Source: Bacillota bacterium (GTDB lineage: Bacteria; Bacillota; Dethiobacteria; SKNC01). From it: a DNA stretch of 14,780 nt. The first letter of the stretch is position 1; every line of letters begins with the position of its first letter. The position numbers and the translations under genes were made by a program. The stretch spans positions 1-14,780 of the forward strand of contig SKNC01000078.1 in the NCBI GenBank assembly GCA_007120745.1. Reading direction: 5' to 3'. The notes below the pieces were generated by a model. It had not been told where the DNA came from, did no database searches, and was given only the letters and a program-made list of their open reading frames with translations. Below are positions 1 through 7,339 of the stretch, piece by piece.

Positions 1-770
1 ACATTTTTAAAAAGAAATTCTCTTAAATCCAACATTACCCGGAGTATTCCCGGGCTCATCAAAATTTTCTGCTGGTCCATACTGTTTTCTATCAGATCCT
101 TTACCAGGGTATTAATTCTTTGGGAAGAGGTGTCCCCCAGGATCACAGGAACTTCCCTGGGCAGGTCTCCTTTCTTTAATATCCCTGCCCGGAGGGCATC
201 ATCAATATCATGATTAATATAGGCAATACGATCTGCTATCTTAACAATCTGTCCCTCCAGGGTAGAGGGGAGGATTTCTCCTGTATGGTATAAAATTCCA
301 TCCCTGACTTCCCAGGTAAGATTTAACCCCCTGCCTCCCTCAAGTTTATCAACAATTCTAAGGCTCTGTTCATTGTGCCTGAATTCTCCAAATATTTTAC
401 TCAGTGCCGCCTCACCGGCATGGCCGAATGGGGTATGTCCCAGATCGTGCCCCAGGGCAATAGATTCAGAAAGGTCTTCATTTAAATTTAGAGCCCGGGC
501 CGCAGTTCTGGCAATTTGAGCTACCTCCAGAGTATGGGTCAGTCGGGTGCGGTAATGATCCCCTTCCGGGGAAATAAACACCTGGGTTTTGTGTTTTAAC
601 CTTCTAAAGGCCTTAGAATGAATAATGCGGTCCCTGTCCCGCTGAAATGCAGTCCTTACCGGACACTCTTCTTCATTTTTCAGACGTCCTTTACTCCTGG
701 AGTTCCGAACCGCCAGGGGAGACAGTATTCGATCCTCCAGGCGTTCTCGTTTTTCCCTTAAACTATCCAT
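1..770 (-). CDS. dgt: dGTPase-like HD-domain triphosphohydrolase (C-terminus beyond left edge)
   Basis: Deoxyguanosinetriphosphate triphosphohydrolase-like protein, a family that hydrolyses dNTPs to deoxynucleosides and triphosphate and affects cytosolic dNTP pools. The 256 visible residues contain the family signature RDRDRIIHSKAFRRLKHKTQ (about 44-63), followed by the metal-binding HD residues: H79 in RLTHTLE, H108-D109 in ALGHDLGHTPFGH, and D180 in KIADRIAY. The family is usually about 330-340 residues, so roughly a quarter is missing past the window edge. The ATG is preceded directly by an in-frame TAA, so the start cannot be further upstream; the ribosome binding site is weak. It lies 120 bp downstream of the flavoprotein gene on the same strand. 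In related clostridia dgt often precedes dnaG and the primary sigma factor gene, which would lie to the left (inference). Whether dGTP is the true substrate cannot be told. Confidence 0.93.
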   Translation of the reverse strand, partial: MDSLREKRERLEDRILSPLAVRNSRSKGRLKNEEECPVRTAFQRDRDRIIHSKAFRRLKHKTQVFISPEGDHYRTRLTHTLEVAQIARTAARALNLNEDLSESIALGHDLGHTPFGHAGEAALSKIFGEFRHNEQSLRIVDKLEGGRGLNLTWEVRDGILYHTGEILPSTLEGQIVKIADRIAYINHDIDDALRAGILKKGDLPREVPVILGDTSSQRINTLVKDLIENSMDQQKILMSPGILRVMLDLREFLFKN

Positions 771-805
771 TTAAAACGGGCTGACCTGATGGAAATCTTT
801 AACAA

Positions 806-811
806 ATTATA
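806..811 (-). promoter_or_regulatory. Possible -10 element for dgt
   Basis: The minus strand has a perfect TATAAT 35 bases upstream of the dgt start codon, within the 120-bp gap after the flavoprotein gene. No good -35 hexamer is seen 16-18 bases upstream, so this is only a candidate. dgt could instead be read through from upstream, since no terminator is evident in the gap. Confidence 0.3.
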
Positions 812-890
812 AGAACTTCCCCGATTCATTAAATCCTGCGGTTTACAGGTTTTGCCCTACCTCCCTATGAAAATATAGACAGCGGAAGCG

Positions 891-1490
891 TTACCCTTTT
901 CGCAGGTCCATGGTAGCCCTGGCTACATCTACCACTCTCCTGGCCAGGATGCGCACCCGGGAAATGGCATATTCATCTTTTATAGCCGGCCTCTGCGCAC
1001 AGGCTCCCTGGTGGCCAGGATCTACGGATCCATGTCCGTCCCCAACAATTAACATCCCCTGCACCAGCATCATATCATGAAGGGCTCGCAAAGTGGTCTC
1101 CTGCCCACCGAACCGGGCTGCCCCCACGGATACAGCTCCACCCACAGTATCTAAAAGAGCTTTATCATTTCTCAGCTTCCTTGACATATCCCAAAAGCTT
1201 TTTAATTGGGTTGAAACAGTACCGAAGTAAACAGGACTTCCCAAAATAATTCCATCACATTCCCGCAGAAGATTATATATCCCCTCCAGTTTTTTCCCTT
1301 CGTAACAGACCCCGGGACATCTTGGCTCACAAACGGTACAGTAAGGATGCTTTAATTCATCCAGGGCTTCCTGTACAAAAATCAATTCCGTTTCTGCTCC
1401 CATTTTAGCTGCTTCCTCTAACCCGTAAGTTAAAAGATCAGCGGTATTTCCGTGCTGATGTACACTTCCATTAATACCTAATACTAACAT
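891..1490 (-). CDS. NAD(P)H-dependent FMN reductase / iron-sulfur flavoprotein-like protein
   Basis: Flavodoxin-fold oxidoreductase of the NADPH-dependent FMN reductase family, cytoplasmic, 199 residues. The N-terminus MLVLGINGS...GNT is the FMN phosphate-binding loop (8-16), and SPVYFGTVS (85-93) is the second flavin-binding loop. Between them lies a compact four-cysteine cluster, C51-x2-C54-x3-C58-x3-C62. This resembles the cluster-binding motif of archaeal and clostridial iron-sulfur flavoproteins, so a [4Fe-4S] centre is likely, though not proven. Start choice: a TTG at 1505 and ATGs at 1496 and 1490 are in frame. The ATG at 1490 is preferred because a GGGGGG Shine-Dalgarno-like run sits 7 bases upstream and it aligns with the usual MKVLGINGS start. 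The electron donor and acceptor are unknown. It is transcribed divergently from the carboxypeptidase gene. Confidence 0.88.
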   Translation of the reverse strand: MLVLGINGSVHQHGNTADLLTYGLEEAAKMGAETELIFVQEALDELKHPYCTVCEPRCPGVCYEGKKLEGIYNLLRECDGIILGSPVYFGTVSTQLKSFWDMSRKLRNDKALLDTVGGAVSVGAARFGGQETTLRALHDMMLVQGMLIVGDGHGSVDPGHQGACAQRPAIKDEYAISRVRILARRVVDVARATMDLRKG

Positions 1491-1590
1491 TTTCATGCCC
1501 CCCAAAAAAGTTTACATAAACGAAAATATCTGTTTGCATTAAAGAGGATTTTAGTAGTTTTTTGTCTAACTATTTAACTATTAAAAGCAC

Positions 1591-1619
1591 TTTATATATA
1601 ATACAATTAAAAAGGTCTA
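1591..1619 (-). promoter_or_regulatory. Candidate sigma-A promoter for the flavoprotein gene
   Basis: On the minus strand a -35 hexamer TAGACC (1614-1619) and a -10 hexamer TATAAA (1591-1596) are separated by exactly 17 bases. This would start transcription near 1584 and give a leader of about 90 bases before the gene. The surroundings are strongly AT-rich, so a chance match is possible. Confidence 0.45.
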
Positions 1620-1658
1620 TTTCCTGCTTAAGGATTTTTAATAATTTATTGTTATTTC

Positions 1659-1689
1659 TTGTTTAAAGAATTAATCAGATTGTTATACA
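1659..1689 (+). promoter_or_regulatory. Candidate promoter for the D-Ala-D-Ala carboxypeptidase
   Basis: An extended -10 (TG at 1681-1682, TATACA at 1684-1689) has a TTGTTT -35-like hexamer at 1659-1664, with a long 19-base spacer that the extended -10 could offset. A sigma-F-like -10 block, GGAAAGAATT at 1700-1709, is an alternative but lacks a clear -35. The divergent region 1506-1775 otherwise holds only AT-rich sequence and an inverted repeat at 1702-1718. Confidence 0.3.
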
Positions 1690-1775
1690 GTATTGTTTAG
1701 GAAAGAATTTTATTCTTTTACTGCCTTAGTTAATATGCAGTCAGGAAAAATATTTGAAAAGTGAGGGAATTTTAC

Positions 1776-3011
1776 ATGACAGCGATGAAAAAGTGGACAG
1801 TTTTATTACTGGTTTTTTCCCTGGTCTTCTTGAGCTTGGGACAACTTACAACGTGGGCTGAACCTCAACCCGATCCCACAGAAGAAGAATCTCAAGAGCT
1901 GGATAATGAGCTTCCTTTTGAGGTTGATGCCCAGTCCGCTCTGCTTATGGAAGCTACCACCGGTAAAATTCTCTATGAAAAAGATATTGATACCCCCTTT
2001 CCTCCTGCCAGTATTACAAAAAATATGACCCTGCTCCTGGCAATAGAAGCCATCGAAGAAGGAAAAACAGACTGGGATGATATTGTAGTAGTCAGTGAAA
2101 ACGCCTGGAGAATGAAGGGTTCGGAGATGTTTTTAGAAATTGGCCAGGAAGTAACGGTGGAAGACCTGCTGAAGGGAATTTCTGTGGTTTCTGCCAACGA
2201 TGCCTGTGTAGCCATTGCAGAACATCTGCATGGCTCCGAAGCCGTATTTGTGCAGAAAATGAATGAAAAAGCCAGGGAACTGGGCATGGAAAACACCCGA
2301 TTTGAAAATTCCTCAGGCATGCCCCACGAAAATCATTACATGTCCGCCAGGGATATCGCCACGCTGGCCGCTCATATTGTAAACAATCATCCGAAAATTT
2401 TGGAACTGGAATCCCAAATGGAATTTACCTTTAATGATATCCTTCAGTACAACCGAAACCCCCTGCTGCGGCGCTACCCCGGAGCAGATGGTTTAAAAAC
2501 CGGATGGACCAATGAGGCCGGTTACTGCCTGGTAGGGACTGCCAAACAAAATAATTTTCGCCTGATCTCCGTGGTTTTAAATGCACCCAGCACCCAGGCC
2601 CGGCTGGCCTCCTCAGAGGCCCTGCTGAACTTCGGATTTGCCAACTATACCTATACAGTTATTGCTCAAAAAGGAGAAGTGGTGGGAGAGGCTCCTGTTC
2701 CCGACGGGAAAAATACAGAAGTAGAAGTTTCTGCTGCTGAACTTCTGGGGGCAGTAGTTCAAGACGGAGAAGGGGCAAGTTTAGAAACGGTAATTGAATA
2801 TGAAAAAGTATCTGCTCCCATTCAAAAGGGTGATAAGGTAGGCCAAATCATTGTCATGCTGGAGGAAGAAGAATTGAACCGGGTTGATGTTTTGGCTAAC
2901 GAAGCTGTGGAAAGAACGAACTTTGCAGTAATTGCCCTCAGAAAAGTGGGAGGGTTCTTCAGCAATATAGGCGGCGGCATAATGGATTTAATCAGGGGAA
3001 TTATTGAATAG
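1776..3011 (+). CDS. D-alanyl-D-alanine carboxypeptidase (DacA/DacF class penicillin-binding protein)
   Basis: Secreted serine DD-carboxypeptidase (peptidase family S11) that trims the terminal D-Ala of peptidoglycan pentapeptides; 411 residues, a normal length. A signal peptide is visible: a basic MKK start, a hydrophobic stretch at about 8-27, and a likely cut after TWA. The three penicillin-binding motifs are intact: S79-I-T-K82 in PASITK, S139-A-N141, and K241-T-G243. A C-terminal PBP5-type beta domain follows, and the final GGFFSNIGGGIMDLIRGIIE is the amphipathic membrane anchor typical of the family. The start is ATG 1776 because GAGGG lies 8 bases upstream; the in-frame GTG at 1761 is part of that binding site. 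In endospore formers this class includes dacF (forespore) and dacB (cortex), but no sporulation gene is adjacent, so the subtype is left open. It is the only plus-strand gene here. Confidence 0.94.
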   Translation: MTAMKKWTVLLLVFSLVFLSLGQLTTWAEPQPDPTEEESQELDNELPFEVDAQSALLMEATTGKILYEKDIDTPFPPASITKNMTLLLAIEAIEEGKTDWDDIVVVSENAWRMKGSEMFLEIGQEVTVEDLLKGISVVSANDACVAIAEHLHGSEAVFVQKMNEKARELGMENTRFENSSGMPHENHYMSARDIATLAAHIVNNHPKILELESQMEFTFNDILQYNRNPLLRRYPGADGLKTGWTNEAGYCLVGTAKQNNFRLISVVLNAPSTQARLASSEALLNFGFANYTYTVIAQKGEVVGEAPVPDGKNTEVEVSAAELLGAVVQDGEGASLETVIEYEKVSAPIQKGDKVGQIIVMLEEEELNRVDVLANEAVERTNFAVIALRKVGGFFSNIGGGIMDLIRGIIE

Positions 3012-3036
3012 AGAATTGAACCTATTGAAAAAATTT

Positions 3037-3071
3037 AAGGCTGCCCGAAATCTTACGGGCAGCCTTTTTAA
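3037..3071. terminator. Bidirectional rho-independent terminator
   Basis: An 11-bp perfect stem (AAGGCTGCCCG, 3037-3047, pairing with 3056-3066) has an 8-base loop. On the plus strand it is followed by TTTTTA after the carboxypeptidase gene; on the minus strand it is followed by a run of six T after ppdK. It therefore serves both convergent genes. Confidence 0.9.
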
Positions 3072-3088
3072 TACCGCAAAACGTTTTT

Positions 3089-5752
3089 CTAGTCTCCATA
3101 ACCCCCTGCTTTTTTCCCCAGCTTTGCCTGGGCTGCAGCCAGCCTGGCAATGGGCACTCTAAAGGGAGAACAGCTTACGTAGTTTAAATTAACTTCATGG
3201 CAGAAAATGATAGAATCGGGGTCTCCTCCGTGCTCACCACAGATTCCCATCTTAAGTTCTGGTTTAGGCCCTCTGCCCTTTTCCACAGCCATTTTTACCA
3301 GAGAGCCCACGCCCTCCCGGTCTATAGAAATAAAAGGATTTTCGGCTATGACTTTCTTTGCCAGGTATTCATGGATAAACTTGCCCTCAGCATCATCCCG
3401 GCTGTATCCCAGGGTAGTTTGTGTCAAGTCATTGGTACCGAAGGAGAAAAAATCGGCGTGCTCAGCGATTTGGTCCGCTACCACGCAGGCCCTGGGAAGC
3501 TCAATCATGGTACCTATAAGATAATCCGGGGTTACTCCCTGTTCAGAAAAAACCTGTTTTGCCGTCTCTTCTGTTAGTTCCCTCATCAAGCGCAGCTCCT
3601 CGGCATGGCCCACCAGGGGAATCATAATTTCGGGGAAGACTTCAATCCCTTCCTTAACCAGCCGGACTGCGGCCTGGCAGATAGCCTTCACCTGCATTTG
3701 ATATATTTCCGGGTAAACGATACCCAGCCGGCACCCCCGGTGACCCAGCATGGGATTAAACTCTGAAAGAGCTCTTACTTTTTTAAGCATCTGCTGTTTA
3801 GCCTTTATTTCTTCAGAGTTCCCTCCGGTCAGTTTTAATGTTACCAGTCTCTCCAGCAGTTCCTCTGAGTCCGGCAGGAATTCATGCAGCGGAGGGTCTA
3901 AAAGACGAATGGTCACCGGCAGGCCCTCCATGGCTTTTAAAATTCCATAGAAATCCTCCTGCTGAATGGGCAGCAATTTATCCAGCGCCCGTCGACGCTC
4001 CCCTTCGGATTCTGCCAGAATCATTTCCTGCACCACAGGAATTCGGTCCTGGGCCATAAACATATGCTCTGTACGGCAGAGCCCGATACCTTCTGCCCCA
4101 AAATCCCGGGCTTTTGTGGCATCCTCCGGGTTATCGGCATTGGCCCTAACACCAAGAGTCTTTATTTCATCAGTCCATTCCAGGATTTCCTGGAATTCAC
4201 CAGTCAGTTCAATATCAATTAACGGTACCTCTCCGGCAAAAACCCTTCCCGTGGCACCGTCAATAGAAATGATGTCACCCTTGGAATAGGTTACCTCATT
4301 TACCGTAAATACTTCTTTTTCCAGGTCTATGCTGAGGCTTTCACAACCGCTCACGCAGGGTTTTCCCATACCCCGGGCAACCACGGCAGCATGGCTGGTC
4401 ATTCCTCCGCGGCTGGTCAGTACCCCCTGGGCCGCTACAATCCCGTGTATGTCATCAGGAGTGGTCTCCGGCCGGACCAGGATTATCTTTTCTTCCTGCT
4501 GGCTCATTTTTTCCGCATCGTCAGCATCAAAAACCACTTTCCCCGATGCAGCCCCCGGTGAGGCAGGGAGACCTTTAGCAATAGGCTCAAGCTCAGCATT
4601 CGGGTCTATCTGACGGTGCAGCAGCTGGTTAATTTGCTCCGGCTCCACCCTCATAATAGCCTCATCCCTGGAAATAATGCCTTCTTTAACGAAATCCACC
4701 GCCACTTTTACCGAAGCTTTTGCCGTTCTCTTTCCTGCCCGGGTTTGAAGAATAAACAGCCGGCCTTTTTCAATAGTAAATTCTATATCCTGAATATCCC
4801 GGTAATGCTGCTCCAGCCGTGTGCTGATATCATTAAACTCATCATACAGGCCAGGCATAATTTTCTTGAGTTTTGAAATAGGCAGAGGAGTCCTGATTCC
4901 TGCCACAACATCCTCCCCCTGGGCATTCACTAAAAATTCTCCGTACAGTTTGGCTTCCCCATTGGAGGGATCCCTGGAAAAGGCCACTCCCGTAGCGCAG
5001 TCATCCCCAAGGTTCCCAAAAACCATCACCTGTACATTGATGGCAGTTCCCAGGTCATCGGGAATTTTGTGTATTCTCCTGTAGACAATAGCGCGCTGGT
5101 TATTCCAGGAATCAAATACCGCCCGGATGGCCTGCATCAGCTGCTCCATGGGTTCCTGGGGAAACTCTGCGGCAGATTTTGATTTCACAATTTCTTTATA
5201 ATCATCCACCAGCTCAATCAGGTCTGCAGCCGTCAGCTGGGTATCATCCCGGGCTCCCTTTTCTTCCTTTTTTCTCTCCAGGGCCCTCTCAAAAAACGCA
5301 TGGTCCACTTTCATTACCACATCTCCGAACATCTGGATAAAACGTCGGTAACAGTCCATGGCAAACCGCTGGTCTCCGGAAACTTCAGCCAATCCTTGAA
5401 CCGTCTGGTCATTCAGTCCCAGGTTTAAAATGGTATCCATCATACCCGGCATGGAAACCGCCGCTCCCGACCGAACAGAAAGCAGCAGGGGATTTTTTAC
5501 ATCACCAAATTTTTTCCCCTGTACTTTTTCTACCTCTGACAGGGATTTTTCCACCTCTGCCTTAACCTTCAGCATTAATTCATCCCCTATTTCATAATAG
5601 CGGTTGCAGGCTTGAGTGGAAATAATAAAACCAGGGGGAACGGGCAGGCCGATACCGGTCATTTCTGCCAGGTTTGCTCCTTTACCCCCCAGCAGCTGTT
5701 TCATCTGCGCGTTACCCTCGGCAAATAAATACACCAGTTTATCAACGTCCAT
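3089..5752 (-). CDS. ppdK: Pyruvate, phosphate dikinase
   Basis: Cytosolic PPDK interconverts pyruvate + ATP + Pi and PEP + AMP + PPi, running in the glycolytic or gluconeogenic direction; common in anaerobes. It has 887 residues, the full family length. The N-terminal ATP-grasp domain begins KQLLGGKGANLAEM. The swivelling phosphohistidine domain carries GGMTSHAAVVARG with catalytic H454 and the regulatory T452 two residues before it. The C-terminal TIM barrel has GTNDLTQTTLG (about 772-782) and GICGEHGGDP with catalytic C838. The ATG has a GGGAG site 8 bases upstream and overlaps the last 11 bases of ppsR, so the two are probably translationally coupled. The adjacent regulator and intact T452 suggest control by reversible phosphorylation. 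Transcription ends at the shared terminator just downstream. Confidence 0.98.
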   Translation of the reverse strand: MDVDKLVYLFAEGNAQMKQLLGGKGANLAEMTGIGLPVPPGFIISTQACNRYYEIGDELMLKVKAEVEKSLSEVEKVQGKKFGDVKNPLLLSVRSGAAVSMPGMMDTILNLGLNDQTVQGLAEVSGDQRFAMDCYRRFIQMFGDVVMKVDHAFFERALERKKEEKGARDDTQLTAADLIELVDDYKEIVKSKSAAEFPQEPMEQLMQAIRAVFDSWNNQRAIVYRRIHKIPDDLGTAINVQVMVFGNLGDDCATGVAFSRDPSNGEAKLYGEFLVNAQGEDVVAGIRTPLPISKLKKIMPGLYDEFNDISTRLEQHYRDIQDIEFTIEKGRLFILQTRAGKRTAKASVKVAVDFVKEGIISRDEAIMRVEPEQINQLLHRQIDPNAELEPIAKGLPASPGAASGKVVFDADDAEKMSQQEEKIILVRPETTPDDIHGIVAAQGVLTSRGGMTSHAAVVARGMGKPCVSGCESLSIDLEKEVFTVNEVTYSKGDIISIDGATGRVFAGEVPLIDIELTGEFQEILEWTDEIKTLGVRANADNPEDATKARDFGAEGIGLCRTEHMFMAQDRIPVVQEMILAESEGERRRALDKLLPIQQEDFYGILKAMEGLPVTIRLLDPPLHEFLPDSEELLERLVTLKLTGGNSEEIKAKQQMLKKVRALSEFNPMLGHRGCRLGIVYPEIYQMQVKAICQAAVRLVKEGIEVFPEIMIPLVGHAEELRLMRELTEETAKQVFSEQGVTPDYLIGTMIELPRACVVADQIAEHADFFSFGTNDLTQTTLGYSRDDAEGKFIHEYLAKKVIAENPFISIDREGVGSLVKMAVEKGRGPKPELKMGICGEHGGDPDSIIFCHEVNLNYVSCSPFRVPIARLAAAQAKLGKKAGGYGD

Positions 5753-6572
5753 CGAGCTTTCTCCCTTCTTTTATATATTGATATATATAATTTGCCACTT
5801 CCTCTACTGCTTTATTAGATACATCGAACATTGGACAGCCTAATTTTTTCATACATTTCTCCGCATATTCCAGCTCTTCAATGATTCTTTTCATATTGGC
5901 ATAGTTAGCATTAGCTGTAAGGCCAAGGGTTTTCAGCCTTTCCACCCGGATATCATAAAGCTGTTGAGGGCTTATGGTCAATCCTACAATCCTATTGGGA
6001 GGAATCATAAACAATTCTTCCGGCAGTTCAATTTCCGGGACCAGCGGAAGATTGGCCACCTTAATCCGTTTATGAGCCAGGTACATGCTTAGGGGTGTTT
6101 TGGAAGTCCTGGACACCCCTACCAGCACGGCATCCGCCCGAAGCATGCCCCGGGGATCCTTACCGTCATCATATTTCACAGCAAATTCGATGGCCGCAAT
6201 ACGGTGAAAATACTCTTCATCCAGACGTCTCATCAATCCCGGTTCCATCCGGGGACCGTCCTTCATAATCGCTATAAAGGCATTCATCATGGGGCCCAGT
6301 ATGTCCACTACTGGAATACTTTTCTTTTCAGCAGCGGTTTCTAAGGTTTTTTTCAATTCAGGAAGGACCAGTGTGTAGGCTATGATGCTGTTAAATTCTC
6401 CGGCCTCCTCTACTATATCAAGAATAGTCTCTATTTCATAAACGAAAGGAACTCTTCTTATCTCTATGTGACCAGAATTAAACTGGCTGGCCACTGCTTT
6501 TACTACAAACTCTGCAGTTTCTCCTATTGAATCAGATACCACATATACCACGGGCAGTTCTACATGATCCAC
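5742..6572 (-). CDS. ppsR: Pyruvate, phosphate dikinase regulatory protein (bifunctional kinase/phosphorylase, DUF299)
   Basis: Bifunctional regulator that uses ADP to phosphorylate PPDK (or PEP synthase) on a threonine near the catalytic histidine, and Pi to remove that phosphate. It has 276 residues. The N-terminal VVSDSIGETAE (11-21) is the family signature, and the P-loop-like GVSRTSKTPLS (152-162) is the nucleotide-binding site. The start is GTG with an ideal AAAGGAGGT 7 bases upstream, which directly abuts the ccpN stop codon; its own 3' end overlaps ppdK by 11 bases. That arrangement makes PPDK, rather than PEP synthase, the likely target. The Bacillus homologue is yqfL, next to ccpN. 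The intact P-loop and signature give no sign of loss of function. Confidence 0.96.
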   Translation of the reverse strand: MDHVELPVVYVVSDSIGETAEFVVKAVASQFNSGHIEIRRVPFVYEIETILDIVEEAGEFNSIIAYTLVLPELKKTLETAAEKKSIPVVDILGPMMNAFIAIMKDGPRMEPGLMRRLDEEYFHRIAAIEFAVKYDDGKDPRGMLRADAVLVGVSRTSKTPLSMYLAHKRIKVANLPLVPEIELPEELFMIPPNRIVGLTISPQQLYDIRVERLKTLGLTANANYANMKRIIEELEYAEKCMKKLGCPMFDVSNKAVEEVANYIYQYIKEGRKLDGR

Positions 6573-6585
6573 CGAAAGACCTCCT

Positions 6586-7215
6586 TTATATTTCTCCCCC
6601 CAGCTCCGTCATTAGCCTGGTAATACTGGTTTTGGTAAATCTACCTATCACCTTTAATTTTCCGTCCTTCACCTGCCGGACTACGGGCAAGGAATCAATC
6701 TGATACTCCATAATCTTTCTAGCCGCTTCCAGCACATCTTCTTCCGGTTCCGTTGTAACAATATTAGGCATCCGGTTCATAATAAATCCCACCGGCATCT
6801 GCCCGGTAGTGGTGCCGCCGATACAGCTGCGCAGGAAATCCTTTCGGGATACCACCCCGGCTAAGTACCCATCTTCATCAAGAACAAAAATCGTGCCGGT
6901 ATCCTCCAAAATCAAAGATACGGCCGCATCATAAACGGAGGTATCTTCTTTCACCACCACCGGAATGGATTTGACATCCTTCACCTTTATTTTTCGAAGA
7001 GTCCTGGCAAATAAAGAGTTTTCCGTCTTTCCCGTGTAGTAATAACCCACCCTGGGCCGGGCCTCCAGGTGGCCGGACATGGTAAGGACGCTTAGATGAG
7101 GCCTTAAGGCAGCCCGGCTTAACTTTAACTGAGAAGCAATTTCCTCCCCGGATATAGGCCCATTCTTCTTAACAATCTCTATAATTCTGGCCTGTCTTTC
7201 CGTCAGATCGACCAT
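6586..7215 (-). CDS. ccpN: CcpN/YqzB-type HTH and twin-CBS transcriptional regulator
   Basis: DNA-binding regulator of 209 residues: a winged helix-turn-helix at about 4-62 (LTERQARIIEIVKKNG... LSRAALRPHLSVL), then two CBS domains at about 75-135 and 143-207, which sense nucleotides in this family. Bacillus CcpN represses gluconeogenic genes (gapB, pckA) on glycolytic carbon and is encoded next to the ppsR homologue, as here. The identity rests on this domain order plus context. Start choice: an ATG at 7224 is in frame but has no room for a ribosome binding site. The ATG at 7215 has AAGGA 8 bases upstream and is preferred. ppsR follows after 13 bases and ppdK after that, so CcpN probably forms an operon with the enzyme that sets pyruvate/PEP flow; whether it represses this operon is inference. 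Confidence 0.92.
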   Translation of the reverse strand: MVDLTERQARIIEIVKKNGPISGEEIASQLKLSRAALRPHLSVLTMSGHLEARPRVGYYYTGKTENSLFARTLRKIKVKDVKSIPVVVKEDTSVYDAAVSLILEDTGTIFVLDEDGYLAGVVSRKDFLRSCIGGTTTGQMPVGFIMNRMPNIVTTEPEEDVLEAARKIMEYQIDSLPVVRQVKDGKLKVIGRFTKTSITRLMTELGGEI

Positions 7216-7267
7216 TACCACCATCCTTCGGTAAATATGATGTACTGTTTAATTAAAAATGATAAAT

Positions 7268-7277
7268 TAGTATACTA
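7268..7277. promoter_or_regulatory. Palindrome with -10-like core upstream of ccpN
   Basis: TAGTATACTA is a perfect 10-bp palindrome in the 124-bp gap between glyS and ccpN. Read on the minus strand it contains TATACT, a good -10 hexamer, about 55 bases upstream of the ccpN start. No convincing -35 is seen. It could be an operator overlapping a promoter, but it does not match the Bacillus CcpN consensus as recalled. Confidence 0.25.
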
Positions 7278-7309
7278 TATTTACTTAATAATATCCTTCT
7301 TTTTAAGCA

Positions 7310-7335
7310 AAAAAAGGAATATTTTAAAAAATATT
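7310..7335 (-). terminator. Weak candidate terminator after glyS
   Basis: Just past the glyS stop, an AT-only inverted repeat (AATATTTT...AAAATATT, 7318-7335) is followed on the minus strand by CC and a run of seven T. The stem has no GC pairs, so termination would be partial at best. No other terminator separates glyS from ccpN. Confidence 0.3.
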
Positions 7336-7339
7336 AAAA

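Noticed and set aside
823..862. Overlapping 4-bp inverted repeats (CCTG/CAGG, AGGT/ACCT, GATT/AATC) upstream of dgt that could suggest a riboswitch.
   Set aside because: The stems are too short, match no known riboswitch core, and lie upstream of the only candidate -10.
3197..3577. Plus-strand reading frames opposite ppdK.
   Set aside because: The ppdK strand carries a full-length conserved enzyme with intact catalytic motifs; the antisense frames are by-products of its codon use.
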